DNA from: Amoebophrya sp. AT5.2
Taxonomy: Eukaryota > Sar > Dinophyceae > Syndiniales > Amoebophryaceae
Direction of reading: 5' to 3'
DNA: 62,153 nucleotides
Assembly: GCA_005223375.1 (NCBI GenBank)
Contig: RXOD01003806.1
Coordinates: 1 to 62,153 of the forward strand
Position 1 is the first letter of the stretch, and every line of letters starts with the position of its first letter. Made by a program: the position numbers and the translations under genes. Shown piece by piece: positions 60,301 to 62,153 of this stretch. Below the pieces are notes generated by a model. That model made no database searches. It had not been told where the DNA came from and saw nothing but the letters and a program-made list of their open reading frames with translations.

Positions 60301-62153
60301 ACGGGCTCGTCGCCGGTCTCCGTCTTGATGCTGCAGGTCGTGAAGACCCGACTGCGGGGCCTTCATCACGTGTTGCTACAGAACGGCCAGCGGAAACCGC
60401 TTCCGCGTAGCTTTCGTTATCTTGATCTTCCCGAGCCACGTCGAGTTCCGCCTCCCGCATTTCGTCAGGTAAACGAGAGAAATCGAGAAGCTGACGTAAT
60501 AGCTTCCCCCGTGTAAGTCGCAAAAACGCTCTCGCCTCGCGGAACGCGTCGAACGCTCGTCGCCGCGCGTCAGGTACCTGATACTTTGGGTGCTCCGCTG
60601 GCGCTGCGACGCGAGAATCAGTTTCGAGCTGATCATGCTGCAGAAGGAGGGCAGAATCAAGCGCGGCTTCTCTATCATTTCGTTCGTCCAGCACTGCGAC
60701 GCGTGCACTCGCGAATGTTCGCGCGGCGTTAAATGGCATCCGCAGCATAGCCGCTCGCCGGACCCCACTCGTCTGCGCCTGTGCCTCCCGCAAGCCGAGC
60801 GCCTCCTTCGAGGCCGCCACCACACGGGCGAGCAAAGGAGGAGCAGCGCGGACGACCAGGGCCGTTCTTTCTGCCTCGACGAACGCGTCGGAATTCTTCG
60901 ACGCGGCCTCTCCGTAATACGTTTCCTCAACCTCGTTCCAGAAACTCCGCCTGAACCTCTTCAGAAACGCTCCGTCCTGTTCTCCTCTTCCCTTAACTAG
61001 CGGTAGAACAAGCTCAGCGTCAGCATGCCTCAATTTCTTCCCGTTTTCGTTTTGTGCCGGTACGAGGATCCTCCGTACACAGGCCCGCCAGTAGGCCGCC
61101 CAATGACGTGCGCGGACGGCGTGATCACGATCAGGCGAAGAGGCACGACCCCCGCCAAGAAGATCTTCGTCCAGGCGCACCAGCTGCACACGAGGAAGGC
61201 CCGCGAGTAACTCTTTCCGTTGCCCGCCTGCTAGTTTTTGTTTTATTGGTCCTGCCCGTCTAAACTGCGTCAATACTGCGGTGAGCTGGCGGTCAAGGTG
61301 GTCCAAGAGAACGCGCGCCGTGATCTCGTTCCGTTTGAGAATAAACACTGAAGCGGCCGCCCCAGCAAGCTTCTCTACGCGCACCTCGTCTGGAGAGCAG
61401 TTATTCATCGGAATTCTAGCGCAACCGCTTGAGCTTGACGACAGATGACTCGCGCGCTCCTGCGCTGTGTCCATCATAGATCTCCAGGATTCGCTTACTT
61501 GTTTTTGTACGACAGGCGTACGCGCGGCCACCCTCCTTTTCGGAGTCCCTGACAATTTCTCCGACCGCCACGCTTCGAGCCATTGGCGAATCGCTGGAGG
61601 CAGCTCCTGCGTCTCTTTTTGCTTGGTGAGCTCCTGGTCGATTCGAGCTAGACTTCTTCCGCGGAAACGGTCTTGTGGTAACTGCTTCTCCAGCTCTTCC
61701 TTAAGTTTCGAAAGGCTACTGTGAAGACGCTCTTCCTCGTCGTTTTTCGATCGCCACCGGCGGAGGCCTTCGTGCAGAGAGCCCAAACACGCTAAGAAGT
61801 CACGAATGGTAGATGCTCTGCCAATTCTTATTCTTTGCCGCGACTCCGGTACTACTAGGTCAGGAGGTACGCCATTTTCAATTTGTGCACCAGGTTGCAC
61901 AGGAGTCAACGAATCGGCAGCTGCGACATACGTATGCAGGGATGCCGAGGCGGAGGCGTCAGCGTCACCGGCTACAGGTAGAAACGTAGTATGGGTCAAT
62001 TTTGGGCGAAGAAACCGGAAGTGGTAGTACTCCTTCAGCGGTTCCTTTCGCGACGTTTTCGTTTCGCGCGAGGACTTGAGGGTGGGCGGATGGTCAGTTA
62101 CAGACGAGCGGCAGCAGACAGAAAATGTTTTGCAACTACAAACCGTATCTATA
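48308..62153 (-). CDS. DUF3638/DUF3645-family giant ATPase-like protein, 5' end off the window
   Basis: The frame has 4,563 codons from a TTG at 61999 and is open to the right edge, so its start is not visible. It belongs to the large eukaryotic family defined by DUF3638 and DUF3645, whose role is poorly known. The motifs, numbered from 61999, come in the family order: Walker A MGQGKT (2168-2173), Walker B-like LYDEGDSIL (DEGD 2501-2504), DUF3645-like AIPYKAADQPSE (2768-2779), FIDVGALL (3155-3162), FQEGRTPGTGT (3217-3227) and VQGVQRMRGF (3332-3341). Family members usually have about 2,000 residues before the Walker A, so the gene start should be close to the right edge. After residue 3,400 there are acidic and low-complexity stretches. 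Near 4400 lies a short Gly-rich patch (NQAGAGGSRGAGRTRTGT). The 3' splice border is probably 48347 (phase 0) rather than the TAA at 48308. The cell location is unknown; no signal peptide is visible. Confidence 0.85.
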   Translation of the reverse strand, partial: IDTVCSCKTFSVCCRSSVTDHPPTLKSSRETKTSRKEPLKEYYHFRFLRPKLTHTTFLPVAGDADASASASLHTYVAAADSLTPVQPGAQIENGVPPDLVVPESRQRIRIGRASTIRDFLACLGSLHEGLRRWRSKNDEEERLHSSLSKLKEELEKQLPQDRFRGRSLARIDQELTKQKETQELPPAIRQWLEAWRSEKLSGTPKRRVAARTPVVQKQVSESWRSMMDTAQERASHLSSSSSGCARIPMNNCSPDEVRVEKLAGAAASVFILKRNEITARVLLDHLDRQLTAVLTQFRRAGPIKQKLAGGQRKELLAGLPRVQLVRLDEDLLGGGRASSPDRDHAVRARHWAAYWRACVRRILVPAQNENGKKLRHADAELVLPLVKGRGEQDGAFLKRFRRSFWNEVEETYYGEAASKNSDAFVEAERTALVVRAAPPLLARVVAASKEALGLREAQAQTSGVRRAAMLRMPFNAARTFASARVAVLDERNDREAALDSALLLQHDQLETDSRVAAPAEHPKYQVPDARRRAFDAFREARAFLRLTRGKLLRQLLDFSRLPDEMREAELDVAREDQDNESYAEAVSAGRSVATRDEGPAVGSSRPAASRRRPATSPSFSAGLWFSDSEFLEEEEKFWTKGEALFDAETLRSAARHKAAVAKQTYSLAQDWVFHERTLRGLGIESEERRRRWRSEGFTSLPSPPATQVEQEPPLRAIPVPLPNLQQQIKRTRGDWQIQLQVLRLATKRRVRKFRRGMLDLVRSVQLQGGHGGTQHQHLHQPVDERSAPAGKDKDRIVQDSAGLLGDSVNVAAPTHLLGALRFVQGQMKFLRLRQLLQLVASDSSEGIDLDWWRRKTGLFDLHVGHVEKLRVLAVAYMTSLIVAQTAERAEILLHRAHEAHQALSNILNTVHVHQEQMETQTTSSSAPPADEEDGVSRVAVLERAESQLRVANANFFETAESCLQYDPMLFPELVLFSATKKLNLWPTQVAQLFLMVNRDRRETPIAEEAAVGAASQLLSSASLLPAKSVAGSSDDRKDGDHHHAVEDAETHQYNHLRDAAPLLVPQRRHLLPPGLDEIRLEHALRPGQQTVYLDVQRMRAWERLYGYGPPSPSQLTGEMEAPRGGGQSRAQRRGGEAPPTPFASLAESWGSEPLALDTLLAGAQSQTPAGFEVLKVGADRRWVQLNSLQRRKPGAQQPSQEAAFSSGSETQTQTQDQTSSTTSRPSSPPADEGMRPETVASSQDQAEHEHDLQRSIRKRLVNAICNGAASEDGERNDHDADQPEHSRSSHSGRDHPTDTEEMGRKRRRFFEHFFVIRHKDKDEALLSEESMKLRHSYLGEENAAKRRSNPLPELTPAARKLLLEVVRGRVTGAGRPDAGWRGSEMWLRAMLVGRKPLDGRDEHQDNRWRSVKMYMKAFVNDSADGQRGFETRNGNENDRKRAASNSALKSFIMSASSSTAVSGSGGGGGSAGGVSDAVSVETSSAEAAKQARMDYVKKLYAFLSAFAHTPCVSVADDFAKRTEASGLMSESGTTPPDKVGAQSFQFLDPYSAFCFGFHTVWADRETMPSALPGANSNRVLRVNLLQNFGYNKKVVRKQFDSYLEKKARGFAEVRSATGANARDARSYYKAWMQRQTGILGTVWRNHKRNEHEQLQQQQRDRVPAAGSTSGSSLAAFIAVYRKKGGNDIALHGSDTDRELAENRLHSLFWEYVVAFDNCDSDLERVRLLDAMARRGSESDEASNGNVSGGAMRVPSMSHLLRRYEPQLQELRHYRARAAQMSAAAAAVKKEIENVRGRGAVAGVGLGAQNQTLTRTEIDLIPSFVLLEQQEDFLKEIAALYATQLWQDCNGDHEHDGAAARSRISEELLLNDMNLLVLKRLLQPSLGIVHVDGLHEGVLGNGSGGVGEARTTKAARGHGADEQEHDVPPGAHAVVRRGITSQTQMNGSSIVMGPSPEEIGVVAKELRRNSDGASSSVDEDKLRRRLIAAYMSDFNELIDPGSLRNIGTEKCSQALLEIRMNARPRRPDLVFTTSSGSENGSRGAEPAAGREQTNTYPHEETGANEFWVRSEWLQTEEPGKSAASGRGLDDQLAAVSVRIPSKYVVPWVGQQLQTDFSMDFLQADQALVYDTFWQRSSVTLASATPTPPTSTSTTLKPDASKLPVRRRENATRNRQAAALLLASSGHRRADSRDPVSVLGEPAPLPESNTTFVSRAARVSMGQGKTAVMTPLLLKILANAQKVPIVVFADPLYSTATRDLQEALSAFDMRVLPLAFALSSSNTLPRLLALLSDLTSALSNGNVVFATRAKALQGIFSAGEKAWEDLRLFDSRELLLSFSVPLQGADAEASEAAAGGEKNQPSLSRSSSMHLPESQDIAELQVQEESAAAGWKRYASTLECLHQLQLRYRRMSPETFAAATLDPEEPNVRSRQEIRRGSLEDLFEELSTHPEGRAASPSAPFFDDVPETTGGSVSSGRTTTTRLFKSSESLYPCDRFTVEGRGSNNLTSMKYKIEARDADRMLEAAWRASLLQKKVEAYEKLRGLLETQAAVLYDEGDSILHSRKQLNYPMGEPEPLSPDGVEVATFILHEMLVERAQHEQLQKAAAPVDSPLVEERKRLVLDEVMANAQSKTEKNYLSKRILLPLADVLCENIRRVFRESPGAQRSDILSESTDSNFLKGCAKYLRHAIENDPSASSSANMLKIFRDWSFSEATPFETASTKLLGADSTEAAPAAGDKHVGATTTGREASSRPEYEIMMQSAEGFYKALSTVNTRDPRWQRLLNQLSVAKVYLHPMILDAFEQEVGKDFGWSIEDQELEAAIPYKAADQPSEMPGEISLIKDPWECLLKTVMTKLASPFWQAHFSDERGPNTYGRAFRQAKSLLQLLLQELFELDELRNDHDEAMTEEMDEPANQDQAPDGTEFLNSSASAPKSFRLQIKSHDQAFSLNAQSILTFAYEHGKTKRRKQFFFAFILREELGLNVGTATSARVSEEGTDAQTRSSNAVLAEQISHYMRQKVDGEEEDDENTGNYIAHHASGIPSSMVVRFARFIHSLQTHRETSRRVCFLQLMLWYQVHMVFLDTKHIRRYSAQVSSGPMELVFAGRETFAWSGTNSGRFTWQMRLQPPLTKTFDLAFVHESDTDPAESTRQQLLQDNKTAVLEFDGGEMMREGGGFQSPIDHFASFYKQLREQQQLQGGNIAMPRVSAFIDVGALLKGQSKRLVACGMLYYVNLHESDRTYIAFWEDLNSDVNAMFMYSYEDLFGGNIALFQEGRTPGTGTTTQPTGDAGARAGAEVEEQESRMPRVEEVAAHCQRRIREIAPVQLANGQHDSFVKASKEEVVEDLSKKLFTWFDQPRTLGSDVPRDDGSSAFVSVSERTGKNEMVQGVQRMRGFPFGMQHIAFVVDKRTKAQILKFRSDWFYPVQAHDCVRFSLSFSPDDAALREAVLGLVIPATVEPNQGTTERESPTYNVCVLASEADRLRRKYERANAKEVEDKKKSELILNYLRSGRRDGVPSNGVTGGLLRMASSEIGGSCPAGSRRYGFFHQSNLTSSTGMMAPVSCAGNLPVHEVHYIREAPRTDAEHLAWRGKHWFEPDGNLSMTDRLNHEPPLSARADTFYSFSEIPARDNKELRKQDVIAHTWWVQERTERKAYADALVMQVRAIVKRPLQFWRSFLSEYKRLVGGGGASGAGAGAGRGVVLIGSSALQDYAPRTRFRENDCAEVDAEEIPGYFASRAHSPSSSSQPQAAGGSAPSNKIKVFIRGYNEFLGLYDVEVASDVLDLGRTRNPNPASRETERRDTRIWWQVRPHGLTLQRRWRRYQHEKQMKTGVLHTLQCSDPESHNSDAYVAEDPRSRFETGDLVMLHRATQTTSSGRSSGASAPAGVDLDASNDYSVGLIVDYDAANKVYTVDVVGTEQNANAFDQPHGKAMAGHANAEGRLLQSRVGYRNIRLYDPGRAAITSHSTSALSSPQGNSTAKLTEPSESWTLARGSHSEQLAGDVLLKDRDLDRLAQTFQASARDLLLTLEDGSLWKQMGVVQELTNPVLMVDVFAARMMREVRWRFTHVLPPELLDALKAALKDVVTRASIYSDKKFRGLPERMMATSGLLKSAFVGEEDGRVGEEAAVLEGRAHYNNLHAQQLLYVAANANENGTPFHINPDGGASNNSAEVQLQLDVQLEQEALREANVERFMVTEKEPAESTEDSGWGLPELESTEKEFAEEVVPETSTLFEREGPDVFVPWFGDAHAEVEGQTPAAKHPRPQQNADKLRQDDTDEDTPGGNKDVGLGKERKFASSASLARISEYLQSARLTHRLLRLQTLFHGYSYLRRSERWKKSRDAMSARLRKGTSDVDVTKPQPSDSAAKGAMQPILSRKYYNQAGAGGSRGAGRTRTGTAILIDRSLTSATTSGRAVLERVFTQPIWFSADAARPWSAPHHFLGPYETPLNKVLLIRENVVRPIRFELALEVDVQLEYSVPRAAETKTRPGARAPVPVEENDLLAEVREFYHSFRDTVLLSEDDVSGLEGGADTAIEESAPSMMRKKLEKNFHLHLLCALETPMCKESSTTNKTGRDAGEPQNTGRKSERTTNEHHRGQLDGDSLKVRLSDLRWQDSD
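51980..55498 (-). other. SecA-like motif block of the DUF3638 protein
   Basis: This block marks the nucleotide-binding core. MGQGKT is encoded at 55498-55481 and DEGD at 54499-54488. The DUF3645-like motif starts at 53698, FQEGRTPGTGT lies near 52351-52319 and VQGVQRMRGF near 52006-51977. From memory, SecA has TGEGKT, DEVDSIL, GRGTD and a final Gln/Arg-rich motif in the same order, and typical DUF3638 proteins have MGEGK, DEVDE-type, TRGTD and QxxMRMR motifs. Here Walker A Lys and Thr and both acidic Walker B residues are kept. The DE-x-HTRGTD-like motif has become QEGRTPGTG, so ATP coupling may be altered. Confidence 0.6.

Noticed and set aside
1..62153. Bacterial operon or giant-virus segment
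   Set aside because: There are no ribosome-binding sites, the gaps show spliceosomal signals with in-phase small exons, and DUF3638/DUF3645 is a eukaryotic family.
1..62153. Dinoflagellate spliced-leader sequence or SL RNA gene
   Set aside because: I looked for the conserved leader ending in TTTTGGCTCAAG and did not find it on either strand.

Overview
This window looks like nuclear DNA of a microbial eukaryote. All large reading frames lie on the minus strand, so transcription runs right to left. There are seven very long frames, 18,495 codons in all, covering about 89% of the window. The gaps between them carry GT-AG splice signals: polypyrimidine tracts, CTAAT branch-like motifs, and GTAAGA, GTATAT and GTACAG donors. 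They also hold small exons that fit in phase. TAA, TAG and TGA all act as stops. Most large frames have no ATG at their open 5' limit. One-directional layout, huge exons, charged low-complexity proteins with almost no recognisable domains, and hairpin-bearing introns recall the parasitic dinoflagellate Amoebophrya; this is a guess from style, not proof.

Layout from 5' (right) to 3' (left). (1) 62153-48308 is an exon open to the right edge. It carries a DUF3638/DUF3645-family core with SecA-like motifs. (2) Two small exons follow, 48117-48065 and 47802-47614. (3) 46709-44199 is an 842-codon frame. (4) 42622-39143 is a 1159-codon frame with a signal-anchor-like segment near its start. (5) A small candidate exon lies at 38681-38607. 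(6) 38261-12882 is an uninterrupted frame of about 8,450 codons; its first codons form a membrane segment. (7) 12005-8886 and 8560-2628 are the next two long exons. (8) Two small exons lie at 2319-2221 and 2149-2029. (9) 1682-224 is the last long frame. Gly-rich, beta-strand-ended modules recur across the last three stretches.

Intron phases match at every junction I could resolve: the first two in the DUF3638 part, and all of those from the 1159-codon frame to the last one. The reading I favour is therefore one or two giant genes rather than seven. Gene A would be the DUF3638 protein, perhaps including the 842-codon frame. Gene B would start near the signal anchor at about 42.56 kb and encode roughly 13,000 residues. 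If the two unresolved junctions (47.6 to 46.7 kb and 44.2 to 42.6 kb) are also introns, the whole window is one gene of more than 18,500 codons that runs off at least the right edge.

No tRNA, rRNA, CRISPR array, spliced-leader gene or recognisable transposase was found. Beyond the DUF3638 core, functions are unknown.
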